From: Heracleum sosnowskyi
Taxonomy: Eukaryota; Streptophyta; Magnoliopsida; Apiales; Apiaceae
Length of the DNA: 64,000 bases
Direction: 5' to 3'
Assembly (NCBI GenBank): GCA_030848705.1
Contig: CM061243.1
Coordinates: 100,190,436-100,254,435 of the forward strand
In this document: in pieces, positions 10,481-22,385 of the stretch
Layout of the letters: each line of letters starts with the position of its first letter
How positions within the stretch are numbered: position 1 is the first letter of the stretch
Notes under the pieces: generated by a model
Database searches by the model: none
What the model was told of the DNA's origin: nothing
What the model saw: only the letters and a program-made list of their open reading frames with translations
Made by a program: the position numbers and the translations under genes

Positions 10481-10988
10481 TGATATGGACAGAAAAGTAA
10501 TTATAGAAATATAATTAACGGTCCAATGAAAAGGCTCGATGTTTAATGCCCGAATCCCTGATTATTTATTAATTTCGTAATTAATAAATAAGGAAATTAT
10601 ACAGCTCATAAATAGGGACCAAATTAAAGTAATATCGTCATAGAAGGATCCAGAATCCCACTCAAATAATATGATGAGTCATAACACTTATCAGATAAGG
10701 GTAATACTTGTCTGCCAAGTAAAACACTCCTTATCAGTTATCAATAAGAAGACTTATCCAACAAGTCTCCAAAACGTACCATAAGTACAAGGCTCTAGAC
10801 GCCTATATAAGGACCCCTGATCCTACAATCAGAACTACGTTTTATTGGCTTGATTCTCTATACAGCAGAGATACGTAGGCATCTTGTGAGGACCGATTTA
10901 GTCTCGAAACACAAGAGCAGCCATTAAAGCTTGAACGCTCACAAACCCTAGCATTTAATTCACCAAGCACGTTTTTTAATCCATAACA
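10481..10988 (+). repeat. 3' LTR of the Tat element
   Basis: It matches the 5' LTR base for base over 508 bp as far as I can read and is followed by the target duplication ATAAT (10989-10993). Confidence 0.95.
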
Positions 10989-12103
10989 ATAATCTTGTGA
11001 GTAGGGTATTTAAAAAAAAGCCCTAAATGTTTTAGCTGAAAAGGTAATTGCCCGTAGTTAAAAGTATTCAAATATGTTTTAAAATAAATAAGTAAGGGTT
11101 TGTCCGTGATCTTTTTGGAATAAGAGGAATTTTAGTAAGAAAAAATAGAAAGAGTAAGGATTAATATCTATCGCCCTATTCTGTTAATTGGACGGAGGAA
11201 GCGAATGTTGCTCATGTGAAGAATTTTATCAGATTGTTGACGATATAGGCGTCCATAACTTTTTACAGAATTCCAATAACTCATCACCTTTTTTTTCTAC
11301 ACCTTCTCTTTTAGATATTTTTTTAATATTAATTGATTTAAATAAAAATTTAATAGTTTAATAATAAAATAAAATACAATAAATATGTTTCTAATCTACA
11401 GAGATTTAAGGTTCGAATTCCGCCAACTACTTATTAAAATTAATAAATAACTTAAACATAGTAAAATTTACATATATATTACATTTGTTTTGAAAATATT
11501 AATAAAATTAAAATTACATCAAATATACTTTAAAATATTATATTTTATTATAAAATTTTAAAATTTGAAACGTTCAAAAGCAACCCGTGCTTTGCACGGA
11601 CTATAAGCTAGTATAATTAATCATTATAGCCAACTCCATTAGAGTACAACACCTTGCATATTCAAAAAAATTTACATATTTGTTAGTTTATATTACTAAC
11701 ATAAGTCTTGTACGATGTACGAGTTCTGTTAATGTCGTGTAACTAATTTATTTATTTTTGTTGTGTATTGATCATGGAACATATAATCTAATTAGAATTT
11801 TTAGGTATGTTTAAAAAAGATAATTATTTTAATTTATGTTTTAACTAGAAAAGACAATCGATTAGTTACTATTAAGTATTTATTATATTACTTATTAAAT
11901 AAAATGACCAATAATCAAAATTTTCAAATTTTTTGCTTTAATATAATCGTATAGATTTTAAGCCAACTATTATAGCCAACACCATTGCAGATGCTCTAAT
12001 CTTAGGGATCCCAAAAAATTGTCACCGGCAAAATGAAGAGTTTTAATTGGTGTGGTTAATGTGAATGTAGGTGAGTTCTATCTCATTTATTATTTTTATA
12101 AAC
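10989..12103. other. Intergenic DNA between two gypsy elements
   Basis: No gene is visible. The stretch is AT-rich. It contains a Helitron-like 3' terminus near 11581-11611 and two similar direct segments with TTATAGCCAAC (near 11624 and 11970) that look like remains of small transposons. Confidence 0.5.
11581..11611 (+). mobile_element. Helitron-like 3' terminus
   Basis: CCGTGC-TTT-GCACGG (11585-11599) forms a short GC-rich hairpin, followed after eight bases by CTAG and then T. Hairpin plus CTRR next to T is the known 3' end of Helitrons. A 5' TC start could be at 11167 (A followed by TCTATCGCC), which would make a 445-bp non-autonomous element, but that end is not certain. Confidence 0.5.
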
Positions 12104-12510
12104 TATTGGAACCAAATTTCTGTCGGGTTGGGCTCCGAACAACTCTTCGGGTAACCTGAAAAAGAGAAGAATGCGAGAGGTTTGTCCCCCGATTCACCTC
12201 CGGTGTGATAATAAATTAATCGGTTCCGGTGAGTAAATAGAACGCACAAGTGCTTATGTGTATTGTGTATATGAGGAAATAGAACCTGACAAAAGGCTTT
12301 TATAAGCTCAACAATTGATGACTCCCGTTAACTTCGGGATCACACCGAACGTGGCGGACGTGACTTTTATCTGCCTTAGAAGTAGGAAGACCAAGTCCAT
12401 GCCATTTAACGGTCTGGTGGGACAAATTGGGCCGAAGTAACGGGCCGCACTTTATATATCCCAATAAACCTATTTTGATATCCGGCCCAATTATACTTGG
12501 GCCTCCAACA
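12104..12510 (-). repeat. 3' LTR of the degenerate Tat element
   Basis: On the minus strand this LTR starts TGTTGGAGG (at 12510) and ends TTCCAATA, where the other copy ends TTCCAACA; one base of the terminal CA is mutated. It is 407 bp long. A purine-rich stretch, AGCCCAGGGACA on the minus strand, lies next to 12510 and fits a polypurine tract. A TATA box is at 12451-12460. Confidence 0.75.
12451..12460 (-). promoter_or_regulatory. TATA box in the 3' LTR
   Basis: GATATATAAAG on the minus strand is a good TATA box. The 5' LTR copy at the other end has lost this part, so the element can no longer start its own genomic RNA from the proper side. Confidence 0.55.
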
Positions 12511-12761
12511 TGTCCCTGGGCTTCGGTTGGATATCCAATTCGATCGGAGTCCTAATTATGCACCCTTCTTCGGGATAACTTCTGATAAATTTGTACTTAT
12601 CTGGATGGCACGTCACACGGGGAAATGTGTCGTTTCAATGATGACAACTGTCGCTTCTCGAGATTTATGCCACATCTCAATCGTTGAATTTAAAACGTCT
12701 CAATCTACGCCGTTGAATATGAAACGCCACCACTCCTTTGTCCAAACGTCATTTACTGTCC

Positions 12762-12769
12762 TATAAATA
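12762..12769 (+). promoter_or_regulatory. TATA box of the antisense gene in the degenerate element
   Basis: CTATAAATATC lies about 250 bp inside the LTR, pointing away from it. A leader exon seems to run to a good donor at 12911/12912 (ACAA then GTAAGTG), with a 5'-UTR intron to the acceptor GAATGCAG ending at 13385. Confidence 0.6.
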
Positions 12770-13385
12770 TCAATTCCCCCCTCAAATTTCTTCACGCTAT
12801 TTTCAAAACACTCTCAACATTCCATCAAAAGGTCCAACCGCTGAGCGCTTCAACATCGTCTCCAAATCTCCACAATCCAGTCCTTGCATTCTCGCTCCAT
12901 CTCAATCACAAGTAAGTGCCCAGAATCATTTTCTTTTTCAGTATTTGGGCTTGTAATCGAATGCATGCTAGAAACTGGATGTTTTCTTTCTTGTCTTTTA
13001 CCTCTTGTAAATGTTAAAAATATCAGTTTTGGGGGGCAACCATAGGTGCTTAGGGTTCCCCTCTTTAAGACGAAAATGTCTTTAACTACCTTAGTAACAA
13101 TTCAAAAACAATTCCTGTATTGATTTAGGTATATAGGATAAGACAATAGTAATACATACCGTTACTGACAATAGCGTCTTAAGAACACTCTTCGGGATGA
13201 CCTTGTCCCCGGAACACTCTTCGGCTTGTTTAAATTTACTAGGAAATTCTTCACCGCCCTAATTTAGCCTTTAAGATTCGTTTGACCGATCATGGCCCTC
13301 TATACTCGGATTTATTGTCTTTAATTTCCTTTTTCTTCAAAGCTTTTTCCGAGTACATGGCTAATTTCTTCATCCCCGAATGCAG

Positions 13386-15162
13386 GAATTATGGATCGGT
13401 CAACATCCGAAACAGCACAATCTTCGGGGTCCATACCCACGGAGAGGTCTCCTTTTCATGTTATCTCCGATTATCCGGCAGCGAACTTCCGCTCGCAGCT
13501 TTCTGAAAATAATGTGTCAAAGTTCCCCAAAGATTATGACATCCCGACCGGAGCATGACACACCTACATGGCGAGGAAGAATGACCAGATTTGGCATAAT
13601 CCTCCTGTGCCTGAAAGGTACGAACAAGTTGCTACATGCGTCTCCGAAGCGGCTTTCAAATGTGGTTTCCGAGTCCCCGTACTCCCTCTGATCAAGAAAT
13701 TGTTCGCAGAAATGGGCATCGCCCTCAGACAGATGGACCCGAATAAATTCCTTCACATGAATGGTTTCCAATGTCGATGCCTCGTTACAGGAGTCGAGCC
13801 GACAACACGATTGTTCTGGCACCACTACGACTTCCGGAAGAATGGCAAGAGCAAAGGCTTCTACACAGTATCTCGGCAAACCAACATAGCCGATTGGGTT
13901 GAAACGAATTCCAATAACAAAGGGAGTCACAACAAGTGGTTCTATCTTTATGGATCGAAGATAGCCGCTATGTCCCAATGGCGCGTAGTCGATCCTACAG
14001 TCCAAGTGGTAAAACCCACACTAATAGGTGCCGAAGAGCATGAATACGGCCGACTGTGTCAATTTGACATGGGCCGAATTCCCCTAGGGGATCTTCGGGA
14101 CAAGCAATGGCTCTTCGCCCTATGGGGTAATGGTAACATGCTCTGACTTAGATCTCTTTTAACTTTGCATTTTTATTTTCCGACTGTTAGTCCTGCATTT
14201 AACATGTTTTCCATCTTTTTGCAGTGTCGACTCGCCAGGCGATTGTACAGAGGAAGAAAGCTAAGTTTCAAGCCTCTCAAGAGGCTCAAGCAGGTGGCTC
14301 GCCGAATCCTATTCGTGAAGGAGACGACCAGAACGCCCCAGACAATCTGCCCCTCCTTCTCCTCTCCATCAACCCGAACAGGCGGGAAAGGCCCCCTATC
14401 TTCGGCTTCAAGGAAGAGAGCACGGAGATGGGACGTAGTCAAGACGTATGTCCCTCAATGGGCGGTGCTAGAAACGGATTCCTTCGCCACACCTGCTCCA
14501 ATGGCGGCCAAAGACCTAGCTCCAGACTTGTGCTGGGCTCTGATGCTTCCAGCCGACCATCCGAAGTACGAACGGCTGAGTCCTGTGGATGCTTGTGCCG
14601 AATTAATGGGCCTACTCTCCATGGTACATACAAGTTTCCTTTCGTTCCCTTATCTATTATTTTTTTCCCTCAGTCTTTAACTACACTTTGCTCTTCTTTT
14701 CAGGCAACTCCTATGGTTGCCTCCATCACCGATAAGGTAAAAGATATGCATAGCGACTTCGCCCAAGTCAAGGAGATGGAATCTCGGGCGGTCAAAGCTG
14801 AGGGCAGCCTACGGTCAGCTCAAGATGACCCGGAGGTGCTGGATGGTCAGGCTAAGGTGCTCAAGGCCGATCGTGAAGCCTTACAAAAGGAAGTGGATAC
14901 TCTTCGGCCTCGCCTCACTAGGCGCAATCTCGCCCTCAAGGCTGCCAGGAAGTTATCGCGGAAGGAGACCAAGTTGAGGCTGAACATAGATGAAAGATGC
15001 TATCAGATGGGTCACGACGAAGTCGTGAAGAGGGTCGCCTTTTTAGGCTTGGATCATCTTCCTCTTGTTGAGGAAGGCTTCACCGACCCAGTCGGCCGCC
15101 CTGATGAGCTTGACGAACCTCTTGTGGTCTCATCCGGTGAGGACGAGGAGTTGTCCGAATAG
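13386..15162 (+). pseudogene. Decayed antisense gene, Transposase_28-like
   Basis: This is the counterpart of the antisense gene in the first element. Coding would begin at ATG 13391. An in-frame TGA interrupts it at 13556-13558, after which the same frame runs on to about 14137 with recognisable family features: CGFRVP, an aromatic PNKFL segment and KWFYLYGSK. Exon 2 starts at 14225 after TTTTTGCAG, and its frame changes near 14345 without an intron, so there is an indel. It ends at the donor 14623/14624; the last exon, 14704-15162, follows TTTTCAG and encodes a charged coiled coil with an acidic tail. The exon number and order match the other copy. One stop plus one frameshift make this copy inactive as read. 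Confidence 0.75.
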
Positions 15163-15184
15163 TTTTTAACTTTCAAATTTGTAA

Positions 15185-15635
15185 AGTACTGCGCCTTCGG
15201 GCATTAACTTTATCGCCTTCGGGCTTTTATTTATTTAATTTATGTATCTTTGACTTATTTTTCCATTAGCGCAATTTCAATTGATTTATGCATCTTCGGC
15301 TTAAAGATTGCCTTGTCATTTTTATTCATCTTATGTATCTTCGGCCTGAGATATTGCCTAACATTATTTTTAATTGATCTATGTATCTTCGGCTTAAGAA
15401 TCGCCTTAACATAAATTTTATTTGATTTATGTGTCTTCGGCTTAATCATCGCCTTAACATAAATTTTATTTAATTTATGTGTCTTCGGCTTTAAACATCG
15501 CCTTAACATAATTTTGATGGACTTATGTATCTTCGGCTTAATATTTGCCTCAACATGATTTCTGATCGATTTATTGGGGGATTTATGTTTCTTCGACCTT
15601 TAACTTTGCTTTGGCATAAATCTTGCCCCCAAATA
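15185..15635 (+). repeat. 48-bp tandem repeat array after the antisense gene
   Basis: Units centred on TTATGTATCTTCGGCTTAA and then GCCTTAACAT recur with starts near 15287, 15332, 15380, 15428, 15476, 15524 and 15584. Four successive spacings are exactly 48 bp. The last unit has a 12-bp insertion. The array begins about 40 bp after the stop of the antisense gene, between the converging ends of that gene and pol. From 15636 to 15971 there is no gene. Confidence 0.85.
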
Positions 15636-15971
15636 TTTAGGGAATCGGGCGCCCTTTTCTAATCGGTTGCCGCATTTACAAAATATTTAGCGAAAGAAAA
15701 AGTCTGACACTTATCTTTTTCGGTCGCCCCCTACATAAGTGTCTACTTTATTTAATCTAATTTGCATGATTACACAATATAATAAGGCATTAATGTTAAA
15801 TCATTGCAATAGCATAAAGATTCGAAACAACCACAAGCATATGTTTTCATTGATAACATTTCGTATTCGACTACACATGCTCTCTATTAGGGAATTTAAA
15901 TACAATGTTGAATAAAAACTTGGAAATGGGAAACCCTGCCATTGCAAATATTTCTATAAACGGAGTGGAAC

Positions 15972-18900
15972 TCATTGGTAATACCTGCGTAAGCGCGAGG
16001 CATGCCATGTGTTTTTGATCGGGTAACCACCTAAAGTTTCCAATTTGTAGGTTCCAGGTCGAACGACCTCGACCACTTTGTACGGTCCTTCCCAGTTAGG
16101 CATTAGCTTCCCTTGTTTCGTCGGCATAGAGGTGGCCAGCTCTCGTAGTACCAAGTCCCCAACCATGAATGTCCTCTTTTTTACTCCCAAATCGTAGTAT
16201 TGGGCTGCTTGAAGCTGGTATTTCAGGTTCCTTAGGTGAGCTGCCTCTCTATCCTCTTCGAGTAAATCTACATTTGCCCTAAGGCCGAACTCATTTGCTT
16301 CGATGTTGAAAACCTTTGTTTGGTAGGAGTCGAGGCCAACCTCCACTGGGACTAGGGCGTCTGTCCCGAATGCTAGCCTGAAAGGTGTTTCCCCAGTAGA
16401 CTATCAGGGTGTCGTTCGGTATGCCCATAAGACCCAAGATAATTCTTCGGCCCAGAGTCCTTTGGCATCTCCCAATCGCTTCTTTATCGCATAAAAAATG
16501 ATCTTGTTCGCAGCTTCGATTGCTTCATTTCCTTGAGGATGGTCGACTGAACTGAACTTTTTTTGTATCCCGAAGTGAGCCAAGAACTTTCTGAATTTGT
16601 TCCCAATGAATTGTGTTCCATTATCGGACACACACACCTTTGGAATTCCGAATCTAAGTATCATTTGCTCAAACATGAACTTATTTGCTGCTTCTTCAGT
16701 TATGGTTGTCAGTGGTCTTGCTTCTACCAATTTGGTCATATAGTCGATTGCTACAATGTAGTATTTAGCTTGCTTCGTGCTTTTGGGTAGGATTCCAACG
16801 ATATCTACAGCCCACGTGGTGAAGGGTATTGGGCTCAGAACGGACGCCATTTCTTCGGGTGGCTGCTTCAGGATGGTGCTGAATAACAGGCAATGTCAAC
16901 ACTTCTTTGCATACTCAGCCGCATCTGCTCGCAAAGTCGGCCAATAGAAACCTTGCCTGAGGATTTTGAAGGCAAGTGACCGACCGACAAGATGTTCCCC
17001 ACATATTCCTTCGTGTACCATCTCCAAGGCTAGTCGTTGATCTTCGGGATCTAAACATCTGAGAAGAGGTTCGGTCGCCGACCTTCTGTACAGCTTGCCC
17101 CCAATGATGGTGTAGCTTGCTGTCCTATACTTCACCTTCTGAGCCTCTTTCCGGTCTAGGGGCAAAGTACCTTTTTCCAGGTATGCCCTGATCGAAGTCA
17201 TCCAGTTGATGCCTTGATGGATTTTCATGCACTGTTTTTTATCGATTGAAGGCAATTTCACCTCGGTCAGGTAGATTGAACCAGTCAGGCTATGAGTTTC
17301 TGCCAAAGCGAGCCTAGATAGTGCATATGCTCGACTGTTGTCTTCCCTGCCAATTTGACTTAACTCGAATGATTCGAACAAAACTGATAGATCATGTACC
17401 TCTGCGGCGTAGGCTTTGATCCGAAGTTCTCTCTGCTCATACTCCCCTGAGAAGTGTTTTACCACCAACATAGAATCACTGAATGCCCTTAGATTCCTCA
17501 CTTCCAGATTCTTCGCCAAGTTTAATCCAGCCAGCAACGCTTCATACTCGGCTTCATTGTTTGTCAGGGGGGAGGTGAACCTTATCGCCTGGTATATTTC
17601 AAATCCATCTGGGCTCGAAAGGATCAAACCGGCCCCACACATTGAACCTGCGACCGAACCATCCACGAATAACTTCCATTTGCCTGGAGACTGAATTAAC
17701 TGTTCTTCGGGCGCCAGATCCTTTGGCCCGGAGAAGGAGCATTCTACCATGAAGTCCGCCAACGCTTGAGCTTTAATGGAGGCCCTTGGGATATATTCCA
17801 GATCATATTCTTCTAGCTCAATGGACCATGATACCACTCTTCCAGACGCCTCTGGTCTTGTCAAGATCTTCTTGAGGGGTTGGTCGGTCACAATTTGCAC
17901 CGTTCGTCCTTGGAAATAATGTCGCAATTTTCAGGTAGCCATCACTAACCCATATACGAACTTCTCAGCATTCGGATACCTTGTTTATGCGTCCTTCAAC
18001 ATATGTGACACATAGAACACTGGGTGTTGATTCTTTTCATATTCCTTTACTAATACTGCTCCCAAAGTTCGGTCACTTATGGCCAAGTATAGCTGGAATG
18101 TTTCTTTCGGATCTGGTCTCATCAGGAGGGGTGCCTTAGTAAGATATTCCTTTACTTCCTCGAACGCCTTTTGACAGTCCGGCCCCCATTCAAAATTCTT
18201 TGACCCCCGAAGTACCTCGAAGAAAGGCAAAGCCTTTTCCTCCGACCTTGAAATGAATCTTCTCAAAGCTGACATTCAGCCAGTTAACTTCTGTACGTCC
18301 CGAACTATCTTCGGTGGCTCCATGTCAATTACAACTTGTATCTTCTCCGGGTTCGCCTTGATTCCCCAGGAACTCACCATGTAACCCAGAAATTTCCAAC
18401 TGGATACTCTGAATGTGCATTTGTTCAGATTGATCTTCATACTGTTTTTTCCTTAATGTTTCAAAACACTCCTTTAGGTCCTCCATATGGTCTTCGAACT
18501 GCGACTTGACAATCATGTCATCCACATAGCATTTCATGTTCCTCCCAATTTGCTTAGCAAAAATCCTGTTGACCACTCTCTGGAATTTGGCCCCCACATT
18601 CTTCAGGCTGAAGGGCATCTTGATGTATGCATAGGTTCCCTTCCGGGTGATAAATGTTGTCTTCAGAATATCCTCGACATTCATCGCTATCTGATGATAA
18701 CCTGAAAAAGCATCCAAGAAACTAAGTACATGGTATCCGGCGGTAGCGTCTGTTAGCTAATCAATGATTGGCAGAGGGTAGTGGTCCTTCGGGAAAGCCT
18801 TGTTCAAATCAGTGTAATCAACACACATACTCCACTTGTTATTGGCTTTCTTTACCACTACCACATTAGCTAACCAGTCTAGGTATTCGATCTCTTCAAT

Positions 18901-21900
18901 GAACTTTGACTCTAACAACTTCTCTACTTCGGCTTCAGTAATCTTATGTCTCTTCATGGCGAAAGTCTTTTTCCTTTGTTTAACCGGTTTGGCCTCGGGC
19001 TTGACATTGAGGCAATGCTTCGCCGTCTTTGGATCTAAACCAGGCACATCTTCGGGCCCCCATGCAAAGACATCGTGGTATTGCCTAACCACCTCAATCA
19101 CTTTCTTCTTAAGGTCAGGTTCCATAATTTTCCCAATTCGAACCATCTTTCCCGAACAACCTGCATACAATTCTACCTCTTTTGTTTCTGCTGCTGATTC
19201 GGCAATTGGGCTGGATAGATCTGCCCCAAACTTCTCTAATTCAATGTTCATAGTTTGGCGACTTCCGCTAGATTCGCCTTCAACCCTCTTTCTTTTGCCC
19301 CCTTCGGACACCTCGAACTCCTGGTCCTTCTCTAGGTCATCCATCATTATGATTCGGGCTGTCTTTTGGTCGCCCCTCATTTCTCTGATGCCGTGTTCGG
19401 TTGGAAATTTCAACTTGAGGTAAGGAATTGAGGACACTGCTTGGAAAGATGTAAGAGCTGGCCTTCCCAAGATCGCATTATAGGGGCTTTCTACCCGAAC
19501 CACGTAGAACTTCACCTGTTTTTAAACAGTATATGGTGCTTTACCTAAAAGAACAGATAAAGTAATGGTACTTTCGATTGGGACTGGTTGGTTTCCAAAT
19601 CCATATAAAGGAACTTCATGGCACGGCTCTAACTGCTCGCCTCCTAAGTTCATCTTGTTGTATGTCCGATGATACAAGATGTTCACCGAACGTCCCCCAT
19701 CTACTAATACTTTTTAGATTTTGTTTTGCCTGATCACATGGTTAATGATCAACGGGTCTTCATGGGGCCAGATCACATCTTCGTAATCATCTTCAGTAAA
19801 CATGATTGGCATTGCTTGCTTTGCCGATTATAACTGGTACAAATTGTATGCCTGCCTAGCATACCTCTTCTTTGCAGTCTTGCTATCTCGGTCCAGGGTA
19901 CTTCCTCCAGAAATGGTCTTCACTTTGCCCCTGTACCTATCACCATCTTCGGGCTCCTTTCGCTTGTCTTCCCTCGGGTCCAGTTTGTCCCTCCCTTAGG
20001 TCTTTGACAAAATGGTTCAACTCTCCATCCTTGATCATCTTCTCAATCAACTTCTTTAAGTGGTAACATTCATCGGTGTTGTGTCATTTATCCTTGTGGT
20101 AATCACAATATTTATTACCATTCTTTTTATAGTCGGGTGTTTTCAATCAGGCTGGGCGAACGAAACCTGGCTTCCCTTTTATTTCATTGAGAATCTTCGA
20201 GATAGGTGCGTTCAATGGAGTGAACATTGTGCTATCTCTATCTCTTCTTCGTTTGGCCCCTTTGTCACGACCCTTCGCATCACTTCCCCTATTATCATTA
20301 GACCTGGCAATTGGTCGTGTCGTGTACATTCGTTCCGTGTACTTTCGTGTTTTCGTGTCAAAAAACTTAAAACCGAACCCAACCCGGATTTGAATCAGTG
20401 TACTATTTGGGTGACACTAACCCGACCCGGATACTTTCGTGTCTACCCGGAAAGTACACGGAAATACACGAATTTTAAATAAAAAAAATAAATCTTAAAT
20501 ATCATAAAATGCCAGGCTCCAACATCAACATGCAACCAATAAATTATGAATACATAATACTTAAACAAGTAGGAAATGTTCTGGAAAAGTGGAAAACAAC
20601 ATCTTGCTTAGTACATTAAAATACAAATTGTTCAATATTAATATAAATATTAAAGATTGAGTACAACTTTAGTAACTTACTAGCGAAACTTCTATTTTAT
20701 TTTTCATATATAATTGTAGATATATATTAAATATACAATATTATAAATAATATATATTTTAAATTTATTTATTTATTTAATTCATGTACTTTCATTCCGT
20801 GTCGTGTACTTATTATGAAAACCCAAACCCGACACTAATTATATTCGTGTTTTTTCGTGTTCGTGTACTTTCGTGTCCGTGTACCAAATTTTTGCACCCA
20901 TACACTAATTATTCGTGTCGTGTTCGTATCGTGTTCACGTGTCGTGTATCAAATTGCCAGCTCTAATTATCATACCTTTGACTAGATTCATACCTATCAC
21001 AACCTTTTTTCCCTTAATCTTCTTTTCGGCTATCCTTGTAGCCCCCGATTGACTCCATTTTTCGTCGGATACTTTCTCCCCTCAGATATATATCATTTAA
21101 AGACTTAGGGGGAATATCATACAGAGAATATCGGAGTTTCTTACCTTTAACTGGGTCCAAACCGGCCGACAAGAATCCCGTTGCTTTCACCTTATCCAAG
21201 TTCGTCACCATCCCAGCTTCTTCTTTGAACCTCGCCAGGTAGTCTCCCATATCTTCGTCCGACCTTTGTCGGCAGTGAATCAAAGCTTCGGTATCTTTAT
21301 CTCTTTGGCACAAATGGGAATAGTGCCTCAAGAACTTCCTTTTCAACTGGTCATACGAGTAGATTGACCTTAGTTTCATCGATCTATACCACATGGTAGC
21401 AGCTCCCTTCAAATATGTCTTAAACATCTTGCACAACATTATGTCACAATGTCCATACCGGTCATAAGGGACTCGTACTTCTCACAATGTACTTCAGGAT
21501 CGCCCTTCCCACTAAACTCGTTCATCTTCGGGAACTGTCTTCCTGGTGGAGGCATGTATTGCTCAATTTCCTCAGATATGACGAGTTCATGACTCACTCT
21601 ACAATCGCCAAACATGGCCTTCTCCATTCGACTTAGCCTATCTTTCATGCGAGGGTCTCTTTCATCGTCGATGTCTGAATAAACTGTGCTTTTGTGACGG
21701 GTTCTTCGAGGGTGTGATTCAGAATCCGAAGACTCATCTTCATCATTACGCACCCTTTTCTCCTTCCTCTGCTCGATCACCATCAGAGTTCTTTCGCCAG
21801 TTTCCATGGCGTCCTGGAGGGCCTTCTCCTCTGCGTCCAATTCGGCCCTCCGGCGTTTGATTGCCTCCAGCTTAGCCAGCTCGGCTTCCCTTTTCTTTGC

Positions 21901-22140
21901 TCTCGCCTGGGCTTATTTCTCCGCCTGTTCCAACTCCTTTTGCCTTCCGTTCTTTGAGGCCGTTTCTTCACGCCACTTGACTAGCATAGCCTTTTGCTTT
22001 TCGGGGGTAGGGATTGGACCCTCTTCTATCTCGGCATCGAAGTCGAGGACACGGTTTATCTGGGGTGTGGAGGTAGAAGCTCCTTGGCGAGGAGTTTCGG
22101 TAAAACCAGGTGGACGACCATCAGTATTATCGATAGCCAT
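15972..22140 (-). pseudogene. Broken gag-pol of the degenerate Tat element
   Basis: Gag would start at ATG 22140. Gag pieces occupy 22140-21014 in shifting frames (gag core WYRSMKLRSI near 21390). A zinc knuckle of the C-H-H-C type lies near 20040-20110. Protease end and RT start are in 19515-18757; RT with YVDD in 18717-18325; RT-linked RNase H in 18275-17985 and on to 17750; the archaeal-type RNase H (FVDGS) and integrase zinc region in 17927-16896; the integrase core with DNGTQF in 16850-16404; and the C-terminal GKLMPNWEGPY segment in 16346-15972. Stops and frameshifts separate these blocks, and a 667-bp MITE splits the gag-protease part. It is the same clade as the intact element but clearly a different family. 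Confidence 0.85.
20299..20965. mobile_element. hAT-type MITE
   Basis: A 667-bp insertion with terminal inverted repeats TAGACCTGGCAATT and TAGAGCTGGCAATT (right end, complement) and a perfect 8-bp target duplication ATTATCAT at 20291-20298 and 20966-20973. Both ends are rich in CGTGT and ACACG copies, as subterminal repeats of hAT elements often are. There is no transposase ORF. It interrupts the gag-protease region of the broken gypsy element. Confidence 0.92.
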
Positions 22141-22195
22141 CGTGTTTGTTTGATTTGCTTCAAGCTTACTTGTACTTCCCACAGATGGCGCCAAA

Positions 22196-22380
22196 TGTTG
22201 GAACCAAATTTCTGCCGGGTTGGGCTCCGAACAACTCTTCGGGTTAACCTGAAAAAAGAGAAGAATGTGAGGGGTTTGTCCCCCGATTCACCTCCGGTGT
22301 GAGAATAAATTAATCGGTTCCGGTGAGTAAATAGAACTTACAAGTGGGACAAATCAGGCCGAAGTAATGGGCCGCACTTT
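22196..22380 (-). repeat. Truncated 5' LTR of the degenerate Tat element
   Basis: It matches 12104-12453 of the other LTR with a 167-bp internal deletion (equivalent to 12251-12417) and stops at GCCGCACTTT, just before the TATA box. The next base belongs to another element. The promoter part of the LTR is gone. Confidence 0.8.
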
Positions 22381-22385
22381 TCAGC

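Larger units (their letters stand above)
853..10988 (+). mobile_element. Full-length Ty3/gypsy retrotransposon, Tat lineage
   Basis: A complete element of 10,136 bp. The two 508-bp LTRs begin TGATATGG and end CCATAACA, and I found no difference between them by eye. The 5-bp target duplication ATAAT is present at 848-852 and 10989-10993. In order it holds the 5' LTR, a primer-binding site, one gag-pol ORF, an antisense spliced gene, a GC-rich hairpin array, a polypurine tract and the 3' LTR. The second, archaeal-type RNase H after the RT-linked RNase H, the lack of a chromodomain and the antisense extra gene place it in the Tat clade (known family traits). Identical LTRs and an intact pol mean a very recent insertion. 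The spacer 7064-7405 holds no gene. Confidence 0.95.
12104..22380 (-). mobile_element. Degenerate Tat-type Ty3/gypsy element with antisense gene
   Basis: The element reads right to left: truncated 5' LTR (22380-22196), primer-binding site TGGCGCCATCTGTGGG just inside it, broken gag-pol (22140-15972), 48-bp tandem repeats, an antisense gene on the plus strand (about 12795-15162) and the 3' LTR (12510-12104). It has the same layout as the element at 853-10988 but is much older: pol has many stops and frameshifts, the 5' LTR has lost its promoter, and a hAT MITE sits in the gag region. No target duplication can be checked because the right end is missing. Confidence 0.85.

Noticed and set aside
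11167..11611. A defined 445-bp Helitron
   Set aside because: The 3' end is good but the 5' start rests on two bases only, so I listed just the terminus.
13017..13034. Polypurine tract TTTTGGGGGGCAAC on the plus strand
   Set aside because: It lies within the predicted 5'-UTR intron of the antisense gene, in the wrong orientation and with no LTR start after it.
15255..15509. A repetitive 84-codon frame over the 48-bp array
   Set aside because: The unit length is a multiple of three, so a frame stays open by chance. There is no promoter and no recognisable protein.
15600..15640. Polypurine tract of the degenerate Tat element (TTTGGGGGCAAG on the minus strand)
   Set aside because: It would put the antisense gene inside the LTR. 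The ends at 12104 and 12510 and comparison with the intact element fit much better.
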